Part shown: positions 24,506 to 33,587 of the stretch, in pieces
Layout: each line of letters begins with the position of its first letter
Position numbering within the stretch: position 1 is the first letter of the stretch
From: Paenibacillus bouchesdurhonensis
GTDB taxonomy: Bacteria; Bacillota; Bacilli; Paenibacillales; Paenibacillaceae
Reading direction: 5' to 3'
DNA length: 64,000 nucleotides
Assembly (NCBI RefSeq): GCF_900155685.1
Contig: NZ_LT732548.1
Coordinates: 1,018,134 to 1,082,133 of the forward strand
The notes under the pieces: model-generated
Seen by the model: the letters and a program-made list of their open reading frames with translations, nothing else
Database searches by the model: none
What the model was told of the DNA's origin: nothing
Program-made: the position numbers and the translations under genes

Positions 24506-25787
24506 TTTCGCCTCGATTGGCGTAGGGGTTCCTCTCATTATCGCCTTGGCCGAATGGAGGGGAATTACGCATAAAGATCCCCACTATTCGCTGCTGGCTC
24601 GGCGCTGGGCTCGTGGATTTGTGATTTCTGTGGCTGTCGGCGTAGTGACCGGGACATCGATTGGTCTGCAGCTTAGTTTGTTGTGGCCAAGCTTTATGCG
24701 TGTAGCCGGGCAAGCAATAGCGCTGCCGTTATTTATGGAGACCTTTGCCTTCTTTATAGAAGCGATATTTCTCGGCATATATTTATATACGTGGGAGCGA
24801 TTCAGACGGCCAGGGCTGCATTTGCTCTTGTTGATTCCCGTCGTGCTCGGGGCATTCTCCTCGGCGTTCTTCATTACAACGGTAAATGCCTTTATGAATA
24901 CCCCGCAAGGATTTACGCTGGAAAATGGCGTGTTTACGAATATAGATCCGATCAAAGCGATGTTCAATCCAGCGACGCCGACTAAGGTATCTCATGTTCT
25001 GGCATCCTCCTTAACGATGAGCTCCGGCCTACTGGCCGGCATTGCCGCCTATAGCATGCTGAGGGGGCGTAACCACCCTTATTTCAAAAAGGCGCTCAAG
25101 CTCACAGTAACATGTGCCTTTGTTTTTGCAATCTCTACGGCGGTGATCGGGGATTTCTCCGGTAAATTCCTCGCGAAATATCAGCCGGAGAAGCTGGCTG
25201 CGGCGGAGTGGCATTTCAAAACGATGGAGAAGGCGCCGCTCATTTACGGAGGTATATTGGATGAGAACCATGAAGTGAAGTATGCGCTGCAAATTCCTTA
25301 TGCCTTAAGCATTTTGGCTGGAAGTACTCCGAATACCAAGGTAATCGGTCTGGAGGAATATCCGCAGGATGACTGGCCGCCGCTGCTGATTCACTATATG
25401 TTCGATATGAAAGTGACGATTGGCGTGCTGCTTGTTCTTATCCCTCTGCTGTTCCTGCTGCGCCATAGATTCCCTGGGCGGAATAAAGGCTATCCGAGGT
25501 GGCTGCTGATCGCAATATTGACGCTCGGGCCATTCGCGATGGTATCGATCGAGCTTGGTTGGATGTTTGCCGAGATCGGACGGCAGCCATGGATCGTTCG
25601 CGGATATATGCGGGTCGTCGATGCGGCCACAACCTCCCCGCATGTCGGTTCGATGCTTGTGCTGTTTATTATTCTGTATCTGGTTCTCTGCGTATCATGT
25701 ATTTACGTGTTAGCCAAACTATTCCGCAATAAAGACGTGCTCGAAGAAATGAAAGAGCGGGGAATCGAAGGAGGGAGCCGGGGATGA
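24432..25787 (+). CDS. ythA: bd-type quinol oxidase subunit I (YthA-like)
   Basis: A 451-residue CydA-family subunit with about nine membrane helices. It catalyses quinol oxidation and carries the haems. The haem ligand His sits in LFVHINFASIGVGVPL, the conserved acidic pair is in METFAFFIEAIFLGIYLY, and the periplasmic quinol-binding loop includes EWHFKTMEKAPL. It is short for CydA and matches the B. subtilis YthA type, which lacks the long Q-loop of the E. coli enzyme. It overlaps ythB by four bases (ATGA), so the pair is translationally coupled. Start at 24432 follows GGGAGC; ATGs at 24438 and 24447 are alternatives. Confidence 0.92.
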   Translation: MPMFSMDPVTLSRILTGLTLFVHINFASIGVGVPLIIALAEWRGITHKDPHYSLLARRWARGFVISVAVGVVTGTSIGLQLSLLWPSFMRVAGQAIALPLFMETFAFFIEAIFLGIYLYTWERFRRPGLHLLLLIPVVLGAFSSAFFITTVNAFMNTPQGFTLENGVFTNIDPIKAMFNPATPTKVSHVLASSLTMSSGLLAGIAAYSMLRGRNHPYFKKALKLTVTCAFVFAISTAVIGDFSGKFLAKYQPEKLAAAEWHFKTMEKAPLIYGGILDENHEVKYALQIPYALSILAGSTPNTKVIGLEEYPQDDWPPLLIHYMFDMKVTIGVLLVLIPLLFLLRHRFPGRNKGYPRWLLIAILTLGPFAMVSIELGWMFAEIGRQPWIVRGYMRVVDAATTSPHVGSMLVLFIILYLVLCVSCIYVLAKLFRNKDVLEEMKERGIEGGSRG

Positions 25788-26815
25788 GTTACGAAATCGT
25801 GGGAATTACAGTCCTTTGGACGTTTCTATTCGGGTACTTAATCGTGGCTTCCATCGATTTTGGCGCAGGTTTCTTCAGCTATTACAGCGTGATTACTGGA
25901 CATAACAACAGAATACACCACATTATTCAGCGTTATCTCTCCCCGGTCTGGGAAGTGACGAACGTATTTTTGATCTTTTTCGTCGTTGGCCTTGTCGGCT
26001 TCTTTCCGGTATCCGCATACTTCTATGGCACGGCGCTGCTGGTTCCGGGCAGTCTGGCTACCGTGCTGCTGGGGCTTCGAGGTGCTTATTATGCTTACAA
26101 CACTTACGGGAGCAGCAAGGAGGACAATAAACTTTATATGGCGATTTACGGAGCGACGGGGCTGCTGATTCCGGCAGCGTTGTCAACGGTTTTAGCCATA
26201 TCGGAAGGCGGCATAATCCGGGAAGAGGGCGGCCATGTGATTCTGGATTGGGCGGAGTTCTTCGCAAGCCCCTATAGTTGGTCCGTCATTGTGCTGGCCA
26301 TCGTCTCCGTACTGTACATATCTGCCATGTTCCTGACGTATTACTCGAAACAGGCAGGAGACCGCATAGCCTTTGAGATCCTGCGAGGCTATGCGCTCAT
26401 GTGGAGCGCGCCGACGATCATCGCCTCCGTGCTTGCCTTTTTTCAGTTGAATCGTCATAATTCTGAGCATTTTCAAAATATGCTCAATATAGCATGGATG
26501 TTTGTGGCCTCGTTCGTGTGTTTCCTGCTGGCGATATATTTCGTCTGGAGACGACGTCATCTGGGCTGGTCGTTCCTGCTTGTCATGCTGCAATTCGGTT
26601 TTGCTTGGTATGGATATGGACGTTCCCATCTGCCCTACATTCTGTTCAAGCAAGTGAGCATCTATGACGGATTTACAAATGAGACGATGGCCGTTGCGCT
26701 GATCGTTGCATTTATTGCCGGACTGTTCATTTTAATCCCTTCGCTTGTACTGTTAATGCGCCTGTTTTTATTTGATGCCAAATACATTCGGGGAGGATCG
26801 CCGAAGAAAGGGTGA
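25784..26815 (+). CDS. ythB: bd-type quinol oxidase subunit II (YthB-like)
   Basis: A 343-residue CydB-family subunit with eight or nine membrane helices. Typical segments are SIDFGAGFFSYY near the N-terminus and RYLSPVWEVTNVFLIFFVVGLVG-like helices in the first bundle. It forms the heterodimer with YthA that reduces oxygen to water using menaquinol, without pumping protons. It overlaps ythA by four bases and is followed after 7 bases by the 33-codon third gene. Confidence 0.92.
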   Translation: MSYEIVGITVLWTFLFGYLIVASIDFGAGFFSYYSVITGHNNRIHHIIQRYLSPVWEVTNVFLIFFVVGLVGFFPVSAYFYGTALLVPGSLATVLLGLRGAYYAYNTYGSSKEDNKLYMAIYGATGLLIPAALSTVLAISEGGIIREEGGHVILDWAEFFASPYSWSVIVLAIVSVLYISAMFLTYYSKQAGDRIAFEILRGYALMWSAPTIIASVLAFFQLNRHNSEHFQNMLNIAWMFVASFVCFLLAIYFVWRRRHLGWSFLLVMLQFGFAWYGYGRSHLPYILFKQVSIYDGFTNETMAVALIVAFIAGLFILIPSLVLLMRLFLFDAKYIRGGSPKKG

Positions 26816-26822
26816 GCTATCG

Positions 26823-26924
26823 ATGGAGCATTTCTTGATGATGTGGGCGCCGCAACTGGTCATTATCTGTGCGGTTTTATTTTTATTCGTTTACGCCTAT
26901 CGCTTTAAAGATCCTTCCGATTAA
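26823..26924 (+). CDS. Small single-helix protein, probable third oxidase subunit (YthC/CydX-like)
   Basis: A 33-residue reading frame starting ATG at 26823, seven bases after ythB, with GGGTGAG overlapping the ythB stop as ribosome binding site. It has one membrane helix (QLVIICAVLFLFVYAYRF) followed by the polar tail KDPSD. Its position, size and single helix match the small subunits (CydX, CydS, YthC) that stabilise bd oxidases. It belongs to the same transcript. The assignment rests on position and topology, since such short proteins share little sequence. Confidence 0.75.
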   Translation: MEHFLMMWAPQLVIICAVLFLFVYAYRFKDPSD

Positions 26925-27031
26925 ATTTTGATTAATTCTGTGAATTTTCGGGTGTATATGTTCTAAGTGTAGTAAAATAAACAACGCAAAGAAGAAACCG
27001 GAGGGGAGCTAGAAGGAGGGAATCCTCAAGA

Positions 27032-27982
27032 ATGGCAAAAAAGCGTTACACGAACATCGATAATATAAACACTGACAGATCGCTGAAGCAATTCAGGCAA
27101 TGGCGCGAAGAGCGGCGCAGAAAGAAGAAAGACTATTCCTACATCATTCCGAACTCTCCGCCGCAGTTGGACTTTTTACAGGAAAATAAGACCGAACTTA
27201 CAGTCACTTGGGTGGGTCACGCCACGTTTCTGATCCAGTATAAAGGTTTGAATATCGTAACTGATCCCGTATGGGCTGGCCGAATGGGGTTCCAACGCAG
27301 GCTTGGAACGCCGGGAATTCCAATTGGTGACGTTCCCGAGCTTGACGTTATTCTCATTTCTCATTCCCATTACGATCATATGCATATTTCCTCTATTCGC
27401 AAGTTATATGGAGCAAATACCCAGCTTATCGTACCGATCGGGCTTGCGCGCAAACTGCGGCGTAAAGGATTCAAGCGCGTGCAGGAGCTCAACTGGTGGG
27501 AGCATCTGGAGATTGGCGAGGCCAAAATTTCCTTCGTACCGACGCAGCATTGGACACGCCGCACGCTGTTTGACATGAATACGTCGCATTGGGGCGGATA
27601 TGTGTTGGAGCCAGCGCGGATTAACGAAGGGGAGCAGGCGCAAGTTCTTTATTTTGCGGGTGATAGCGGTTATTTCCGAGGCTTTGAAGAGATTGGCAAG
27701 CGATACAATATCGATGTCGCGTTACTGCCTATCGGGGCCTATGAACCGGAGTGGTTCATGACCTCCCAGCATACGACTCCGGAGGAGGCGCTGCAAGCGT
27801 TCCTCGATGTCAAAGCCAAGCTGATGATTCCGATGCATTACGGCACGTTTCGATTAGCGGATGATACAGCCCGGGAGGCGTTGGATCGATTGGAGGAGGA
27901 TCGGAAGCGCAGGGGAGTCGCCGAGGATTCCATCAAAATTTTGCTTCATGGCGAGACGCTACGCTATCCTGGAAGTGGGTAA
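27032..27982 (+). CDS. MBL-fold hydrolase, UlaG/NAPE-PLD-like
   Basis: A 316-residue metallo-beta-lactamase-fold enzyme of the group related to UlaG lactonase and NAPE phospholipase D. Seen are VTWVGHATFLIQ near the start, the metal motif ISHSHYDHM, a His in PTQHWTRR, Asp in FAGDSGYF, and the late His in IPMHYGTFRLADD. No signal peptide is evident; the first ~45 residues are strongly basic (FRQWREERRRKKKDYS). The substrate is unknown. A GGAGGG-type ribosome binding site precedes the ATG, and a strong terminator follows. Confidence 0.88.
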   Translation: MAKKRYTNIDNINTDRSLKQFRQWREERRRKKKDYSYIIPNSPPQLDFLQENKTELTVTWVGHATFLIQYKGLNIVTDPVWAGRMGFQRRLGTPGIPIGDVPELDVILISHSHYDHMHISSIRKLYGANTQLIVPIGLARKLRRKGFKRVQELNWWEHLEIGEAKISFVPTQHWTRRTLFDMNTSHWGGYVLEPARINEGEQAQVLYFAGDSGYFRGFEEIGKRYNIDVALLPIGAYEPEWFMTSQHTTPEEALQAFLDVKAKLMIPMHYGTFRLADDTAREALDRLEEDRKRRGVAEDSIKILLHGETLRYPGSG

Positions 27983-28017
27983 GCAAACATAAGCTAATAT
28001 AATCATTCAACGACTAC

Positions 28018-28048
28018 AAAGACGCTCGTTCGCCGCGTCTTTTTTTTT
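28018..28048 (+). terminator. Terminator after the MBL hydrolase
   Basis: AAAGACGC and GCGTCTTT form an 8-bp stem followed by an uninterrupted run of T. Confidence 0.9.
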
Positions 28049-28141
28049 GCGTGCAATTAGGTCTCTTCGGGGGCGATCGGCCATGATTTATGCTATAATG
28101 TTGACCAGTGTGTAATTTTGATAAAGGATGGTAATGCCGAA

Positions 28142-29767
28142 ATGATAAGTACTACTGGTGTAACGCTCCGTTATGGAAAACGAGCACTTTTTGAAGATGT
28201 GAATATAAAGTTTACGCCGGGTAACTGCTATGGTCTTATCGGTGCGAACGGGGCAGGGAAATCGACCTTCCTCAAAATTTTGTCCGGAGAGATCGAGCCG
28301 AACCAAGGCGAAGTGCATATGACGCCGAATGAGCGCCTTGCGGTGCTGAAGCAGAACCATTATGAATATGACGAATACCCTGTCCTGGAAACCGTAATTA
28401 TGGGACATACCCGTCTGTATTCCATTATGAAGGAGAAGGATGCTCTGTACGCCAAAGCCGATTTCTCTGAAGAGGACGGCATGCGGGCTGGAGAGCTTGA
28501 GGGAGAGTTCGCGGAACTGAACGGCTGGGATGCCGAGCCGGATGCGGCTGCGCTTCTTATCGGGCTGGGAATTCCACGTGAGCTCCATGACAAGAAGATG
28601 GCTGAGCTGAGCGGGAACGAGAAGGTTCGGGTACTCCTCGCTCAAGCGTTATTCGGCCGCCCGAACAATTTGCTGCTGGATGAGCCGACGAACCACTTGG
28701 ATCTGGAATCTATTCAGTGGCTGGAAAACTTCCTCATGGACTATGAGGGAACAGTTATCGTCGTATCCCATGACCGTCACTTCCTGAACAAAGTATGTAC
28801 GCATATTGCCGATATCGATTTCGGTAAAATTCAATTGTATGTCGGTAACTATGATTTCTGGTATGAATCCAGCCAATTGGCGTTGGCGCTTCAGCGTGAC
28901 GCTAACAAGAAGAAGGAAGAGAAGATCAAGGAGCTTCAAGCGTTTATTCAGCGTTTCTCCGCGAATGCTTCGAAATCGAAGCAGGCTACATCCCGGAAGA
29001 AGCAGCTGGACAAAATCACGCTCGATGACATCCGCCCTTCGAACCGGAAGTATCCGTTCTTGAACTTTAAGTCGGAGCGGGAGGCTGGCAAGCAATTGCT
29101 TAGTGTTGAAGGCCTGACCAAGACGGTCGAAGGCGAGAAGGTGCTCGACAACATTAACTTTGTCGTGAATAAAGGGGATAAGATCGCCTTTGTCGGTCCG
29201 AACAGCATTCCGAAGACCACGTTTTTCCAAGTCGTCATGGGTGAGCTTGAAGCGGACGCGGGAGAATACAGCTGGGGCGTTACGACTTCACAAGCTTATT
29301 TCCCGAAAGATAACTCTCAATATTTCGATGGCGTTGACCTCAATCTTGTCGAATGGCTGCGGCAGTATTCCAATGACCAGGATGAGACCTTCCTTCGCGG
29401 CTTCTTGGGACGGATGCTGTTCTCCGGCGAAGAGGCGCTTAAGAAAGCAAGCGTGTTGTCCGGGGGCGAGAAGGTTCGCTGCATGCTGGCAAAAATGATG
29501 CTGAACGGCGCTAACGTACTCTTGTTCGACGAGCCGACGAACCACTTGGACTTGGAGTCCATCACGGCGCTGAATAACGGTTTGATCGATTTTGACGGAA
29601 CGATTCTGTTTACGTCCCATGACCATCAATTCATCCAGACGATTGCCAACCGGATCATTGAGATTACGCCGAATGGCATCATTGATCGCGTCATGACGTA
29701 TGATGAATATTTGGAGAGCGAAGAAATTCAAAACCTGCGCAAGCAAATGTATCCCGAAGAAAAGTAA
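28142..29767 (+). CDS. ABC-F family ATPase (YkpA/YbiT-like)
   Basis: A 541-residue soluble protein with two ABC ATPase domains and no membrane part. ABC-F proteins bind the ribosomal E site and adjust translation; this one resembles the YkpA/YbiT group. Domain 1 has Walker A GANGAGKS, signature LSGNEKVRVLL and Walker B LLLDEPTNHLD; a linker with the sequence ANASKSKQATSRKKQLDKI joins the domains. In domain 2 Walker A is altered to GPNSIPKTT (Gly before Lys replaced by Pro), while signature LSGGEKVRCML and LLFDEPTNHLD are normal. Start at 28142 has AAGGATGG in front; the in-frame TTG at 28118 is rejected. Confidence 0.9.
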   Translation: MISTTGVTLRYGKRALFEDVNIKFTPGNCYGLIGANGAGKSTFLKILSGEIEPNQGEVHMTPNERLAVLKQNHYEYDEYPVLETVIMGHTRLYSIMKEKDALYAKADFSEEDGMRAGELEGEFAELNGWDAEPDAAALLIGLGIPRELHDKKMAELSGNEKVRVLLAQALFGRPNNLLLDEPTNHLDLESIQWLENFLMDYEGTVIVVSHDRHFLNKVCTHIADIDFGKIQLYVGNYDFWYESSQLALALQRDANKKKEEKIKELQAFIQRFSANASKSKQATSRKKQLDKITLDDIRPSNRKYPFLNFKSEREAGKQLLSVEGLTKTVEGEKVLDNINFVVNKGDKIAFVGPNSIPKTTFFQVVMGELEADAGEYSWGVTTSQAYFPKDNSQYFDGVDLNLVEWLRQYSNDQDETFLRGFLGRMLFSGEEALKKASVLSGGEKVRCMLAKMMLNGANVLLFDEPTNHLDLESITALNNGLIDFDGTILFTSHDHQFIQTIANRIIEITPNGIIDRVMTYDEYLESEEIQNLRKQMYPEEK

Positions 29768-29786
29768 GCGCAAGACTAACTCATAA

Positions 29787-29834
29787 ACGCAAAAAAGTCC
29801 GTACAGGGATTATCCCTGCCGGACTTTTTTGCGT
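29787..29834. terminator. Bidirectional terminator after the ABC-F gene
   Basis: The stem AAAAAAGTCCG/CGGACTTTTTT encloses an inner CAGGGATTATCCCTG dyad. It serves the ABC-F gene and the small convergent gene at 29853. Confidence 0.9.
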
Positions 29835-29852
29835 TTCGCGTGTCTCCTGCTC

Positions 29853-30041
29853 CTATGACCCGCCTGTGCGACGACGCTGGTTATTCGGCTTTTTCGTGTT
29901 CTGACTTTTCATAGCTTTTGTCTGCTGGGTTCCCGTAAATCCAGGCTTGTTCGCCGCTGCCTGCTGCTGCTTTTTTTGCTGCAGCTTTTGGCGCATAGCT
30001 TCGGCTAAATCAACTTTTCGCGGCTCATTGTTATCTGTCAT
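29853..30041 (-). CDS. Small basic protein, unknown function
   Basis: A 62-residue hydrophilic protein: acidic-basic start MTDNNEPRKVDLAEAMRQKL, a Gln/Lys-rich middle, and a basic tail QRRRTGGS, so probably disordered and nucleic-acid binding (inference). The ATG whose complement ends at 30041 is used, since AGGAG touches the in-frame ATG at 30050. No named family recognised. Confidence 0.65.
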   Translation of the reverse strand: MTDNNEPRKVDLAEAMRQKLQQKKQQQAAANKPGFTGTQQTKAMKSQNTKKPNNQRRRTGGS

Positions 30042-30236
30042 GTCAATCATCTCCTATACGGAAAGGGGTTGTTCTTATTCTATACGTTTTTAAATTATTG
30101 GACAACGGGAATAATGAATAACGCTTTGCTTTAGCCTGGGGCAACACTGTTTCTCTAGACCCACACGAAGTTCATTTGCTACGATGATATAACAAATTTT
30201 GTTTTTATATATAGAGAAGGAGTTGGAGGTGCAGAT

Positions 30237-31109
30237 TTGGACATTTATGACGAGATACGCAAAGGCGAGCGGGGTGCCTGGATCAGCATTTCTGCTTACT
30301 TAGTTCTGTCTGCATTTAAGCTGATCAGCGGTTACCTGTTTGCATCGAGCGCCCTTTTGGCAGATGGCTTCAACAACGTAACCGATATCGTTGCTTCCAT
30401 TGCCGTATTAATAGGATTGCGCATCTCTCAGAAGCCGCCGGATTCCGATCATGCCTATGGGCATTTACGAGCTGAAACGATTGCCGCTTTAGTGGCCTCT
30501 TTTATTATGGCTATGGTTGGAATTCAAGTCATTTACGGTTCGATCCGTTCTTTGGTGGTAGGGGTAGAGGTTGAGCCGGATGTTCGGTCGGCCGCCGTCG
30601 CGCTGGTCTGTGCGGTGGCTATGTGGTTCGTCTATGCTTATAACCGCAGATTGGCGACGCAAATCAATAATCAGGCTTTGATGGCTGCAGCCAAGGATAA
30701 TTTATCCGATGCTTTGGTGAGTATCGGCGCTGCGGTCGGCATTATTGGCGCCCAATTCGGCTTGCCGTGGTTAGATACCGTGGCGGCCTTTGCAGTAGGA
30801 CTGTTAATCTGTAAAACAGCTTGGGATATATTTAGGGATTCAACGCATCGCTTGACCGACGGCTTCGATGAGAGCGAGCTTGGAGATTTGCGGAGCTCCA
30901 TTGCAAGAATCCAAGGGGTTGAGGGCATAAGGGATGTGAAAGCGCGCGTCCATGGCAATCATGTGCTTGTTGATGTTGTTATCGAAGTAGATCCGCTGCT
31001 TACCGTAATGGAGAGTCATGAAATCAGCGACCGTGTTGAAGAGCAGATGCGGCGTATTCGCAACGTGATGCACGTTCACGTTCATGTTGAGCCGAAGGCG
31101 GAAGCCTAG
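30237..31109 (+). CDS. CDF-family metal exporter, probably manganese
   Basis: A 290-residue cation diffusion facilitator with six membrane helices and a C-terminal cytoplasmic domain that binds metal (several His in VMHVHVHVEP). The transmembrane metal site reads N-x-x-x-D in helix 2 (GFNNVTDI) and D-x-x-x-D in helix 5 (KDNLSDAL), the pattern of manganese exporters such as MntE and MneP/MneS; zinc members have His in helix 5. It would expel Mn(II) by proton antiport. The start is TTG at 30237, supported by GGAGGTG at 30225-30231. Confidence 0.85.
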   Translation: MDIYDEIRKGERGAWISISAYLVLSAFKLISGYLFASSALLADGFNNVTDIVASIAVLIGLRISQKPPDSDHAYGHLRAETIAALVASFIMAMVGIQVIYGSIRSLVVGVEVEPDVRSAAVALVCAVAMWFVYAYNRRLATQINNQALMAAAKDNLSDALVSIGAAVGIIGAQFGLPWLDTVAAFAVGLLICKTAWDIFRDSTHRLTDGFDESELGDLRSSIARIQGVEGIRDVKARVHGNHVLVDVVIEVDPLLTVMESHEISDRVEEQMRRIRNVMHVHVHVEPKAEA

Positions 31110-31143
31110 AGGAAAGGGGCCATCCAAGTAACCTCCCTAAAAT

Positions 31144-31188
31144 AAAAGCCGGACAGGAAAACATCGCTTTTTTCCGTCCGGTTTTTTG
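31144..31188. terminator. Terminator after the CDF exporter
   Basis: GCCGGAC and GTCCGGT with flanking A and T runs form a stem with an internal AAAA/TTTT part, followed by TTTTTT. Confidence 0.8.
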
Positions 31189-31384
31189 TGAGCATCTGTT
31201 TATTGAAGGAAAGTGGCGAGGCATATGCCTGCTACTTTCGGCAGATTATGGGCTTGTTCTACGATCCCAAACTGCCATAGGCAATTAGAAAATCACCTGC
31301 AGATCCTGTTGTTCGCCAATCAATCTTATAGAGATAATACTCCTTGCTGCTGTACCCTGTCGGTCGGAAAAATGCAGGATTCCA

Positions 31385-33088
31385 TTAATCATCGCTGGTA
31401 ATCATGCGGTCATTGCTTTCCCCTGGCGGTACCATCGGGTAAACATTTTGTTCTTCTTTCACATTGAATTCCATGAGTACAGGCCCAGGGGTGTTCAGAC
31501 TTTGCTGGATGATTGCTTCCGCTTCCTGGGAAGTGCTCGCTCGCAAGCCAGTGACACCGTAGGACTTAGCGAAGGTGACGTAGTCCGGCGATGAAATTTG
31601 GACGGAGGAGTAGCGCTTTTGATAAAATAATTGCTGCCATTGCCGAACCATACCGAGGTATCCATTGTTCAATATGGCAATTTTGATCGGCAAATTATAG
31701 TCGACGGCAGTCATCATTTCCTGCAAATTCATCTGAAAGCTTCCATCACCCGTAATGCATAATACGGGTCTAGAGGGATCAGCGATTGCGGCTCCTATGG
31801 CAGCGGGGAAGCCGAAGCCCATTGTACCAAGGCCTCCTGAGGTTATGAAACGCCGCGGGCGAGCGAATTTATAGTGATGGGCAGTCCAGATTTGATGCTG
31901 TCCGACATCCGTAGCAACAATAGACTTACCCTGTGTATGCCGATCCAGAAGCGAGATAACCTCGCCCGGACTTAACAGTCCCTCTTCATTAGAATAATAG
32001 GGAACCTTCTTGGGCCATTCCGTTGCTTCGATTAACCAAGACGATGGATTTCTGCGGCTCCCAGCCAAAGGCAGCAAGCGGTTTAACAGCTCGCGGATAT
32101 CGGCGGTTATACCTATTCCTGCCGGGATATTTTTATTTAATTCCGCACTATCAATATCAACGTGAATTTTCAATGATTCTGGCGAAAACGATTGAGCCTT
32201 ACCTGACACGCGATCATTAAATCGCGTTCCGAGACAGAGCAAGAGGTCTGCTCGGTGAACCGCCCGATTGGCAGCAAATGTTCCATGCATGCCGACCATT
32301 CCCAAATACCAGGGATGCCTTGCCGGGAAGGCGCCGATTCCCATCAAAGTGCTTACGACGGGTATGCCTGTTAGTTCTACTAGAGAGAGCAGCGCCTCGG
32401 TAGCTCCAGAAGAAATGACGCCACCCCCGGCGAGAATGACTGGTCGCTGCGCCTGCATGATTGAATCCCAAACCTGGGCAATCTCTTCTTCTATGATCGG
32501 CGGAGCCGATTGATAGCCGCGGATATTCAGATGTTCAGCAGGCAAGAGCCCGCCTGTTGTTGCCGTCATCACATCCTTGGGCAGGTCGATAAGAACAGGG
32601 CCTGGTCTTCCCGTAGAGGCAATATGAAACGCTTCCTTGATGATGCGCGGCAGCTCTGCCACGTTCCTGACCACATAGTTATGCTTAGTAACATCCATGG
32701 TCATTCCGTAAATGTTCACTTCCTGAAAGCTGTCACGCCCAATTAATTGGGTGGATACTTGTCCCGTCAAGATGACCAGCGGAACGGAATCCATGAATGC
32801 ATTGGCGATTCCTGTAATCGCGTTGGTTGCTCCCGGGCCGGAGGTGACCAGTGCGACCCCAGGTCTGCCCGTTACTCGGGCATAGCCGTCCGCTGCATGG
32901 ATGGCTGCCTGCTCGTGCCGAGTTAATATATGCCGAATATCGGGGCAGTCGTACAGCACATCATAAATAGGGATGACCGCTCCGCCGGGGTAACCAAAGA
33001 TCGTGTCTACTTTCTCTTCTATTAGACATTCCAGCAGCAATTGGGCACCGATGGATGGAGCTTGCCGGATCGTACTATTTTCTCTCAT
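31385..33088 (-). CDS. ilvB: Acetolactate synthase, large (catalytic) subunit
   Basis: A 567-residue thiamine-diphosphate enzyme that joins two pyruvates to acetolactate, or pyruvate and 2-oxobutyrate, in branched-chain amino-acid synthesis. The catalytic Glu is in the N-terminal domain after FGYPGGAVIPIYD (HILTRHEQAAIHAADGYARV), and the cofactor motif is GDGSFQMNLQEM-(24)-NNGYLGMVRQW. Length and the VSGKAQSFSP segment fit the anabolic type. No ilvN regulatory subunit or ilvC lies in the window, so this is a stand-alone copy, possibly a second paralogue. The start has GGAGGG; the TTG at 33091 is rejected. Confidence 0.93.
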   Translation of the reverse strand: MRENSTIRQAPSIGAQLLLECLIEEKVDTIFGYPGGAVIPIYDVLYDCPDIRHILTRHEQAAIHAADGYARVTGRPGVALVTSGPGATNAITGIANAFMDSVPLVILTGQVSTQLIGRDSFQEVNIYGMTMDVTKHNYVVRNVAELPRIIKEAFHIASTGRPGPVLIDLPKDVMTATTGGLLPAEHLNIRGYQSAPPIIEEEIAQVWDSIMQAQRPVILAGGGVISSGATEALLSLVELTGIPVVSTLMGIGAFPARHPWYLGMVGMHGTFAANRAVHRADLLLCLGTRFNDRVSGKAQSFSPESLKIHVDIDSAELNKNIPAGIGITADIRELLNRLLPLAGSRRNPSSWLIEATEWPKKVPYYSNEEGLLSPGEVISLLDRHTQGKSIVATDVGQHQIWTAHHYKFARPRRFITSGGLGTMGFGFPAAIGAAIADPSRPVLCITGDGSFQMNLQEMMTAVDYNLPIKIAILNNGYLGMVRQWQQLFYQKRYSSVQISSPDYVTFAKSYGVTGLRASTSQEAEAIIQQSLNTPGPVLMEFNVKEEQNVYPMVPPGESNDRMITSDD

Positions 33089-33242
33089 CAAGATCCCTCC
33101 AGTTTGTTATTTTGACCATTTTACTGCGATTCACGAACCACGGAAGTGACCCCGGTCATAGAGGGACGATGCGGATATAGAAAAAGGAGAGCAGCAGCCC
33201 TCCCCGATGAATGGATTTATTAGTTTTGTATTTGATGCGAAA

Positions 33243-33566
33243 TTATGCTCTGCTTTGGCTGATTACGCCGCTTAACATTTTCATTCCGCCGTACAAAGTG
33301 TAGAAGAAGGAATCAGGTGCATGAAGCGAGAAGGAAAGGTATTGCTTCGGATCGATGCCAAGCATTTTTTCAAATAGGGCAGCGGTATCATAGGCATAGA
33401 AGCAGAAGTAAGTATATTGAAACTCCGGCATTTTCTCTGCAATCGTTACAATCTCATCAGCGTATAAATTAACATTGTTTCCAGCCTCAGCAATCATAGT
33501 TAGTGCATCGTCAAGCTCTAGAGAGATTTGGATTTTCTTCTCGTCGAGGACTGTAATATTGGCCAC
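33243..33566 (-). CDS. Unknown protein in the FNR-controlled DUF2249 unit
   Basis: A 107-residue protein starting with GTG (complement ending at 33566), with AGGAGGG eight bases ahead. It is acidic in the first half (ISLELDDALTMIAEAGNNVNLYADEI) and contains aromatic stretches such as YTYFCFYAYD. No family was recognised. It follows the DUF2249 gene by 21 bases and is surely in the same transcript, so it probably acts in the same low-oxygen response. The minus strand downstream shows a possible terminator (GGAG...CTCTCC followed by TTTTT) around 33185-33215, separating it from ilvB. Confidence 0.7.
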   Translation of the reverse strand: MANITVLDEKKIQISLELDDALTMIAEAGNNVNLYADEIVTIAEKMPEFQYTYFCFYAYDTAALFEKMLGIDPKQYLSFSLHAPDSFFYTLYGGMKMLSGVISQSRA

Positions 33567-33587
33567 TTGACAACCCTCCTGCCAGTA

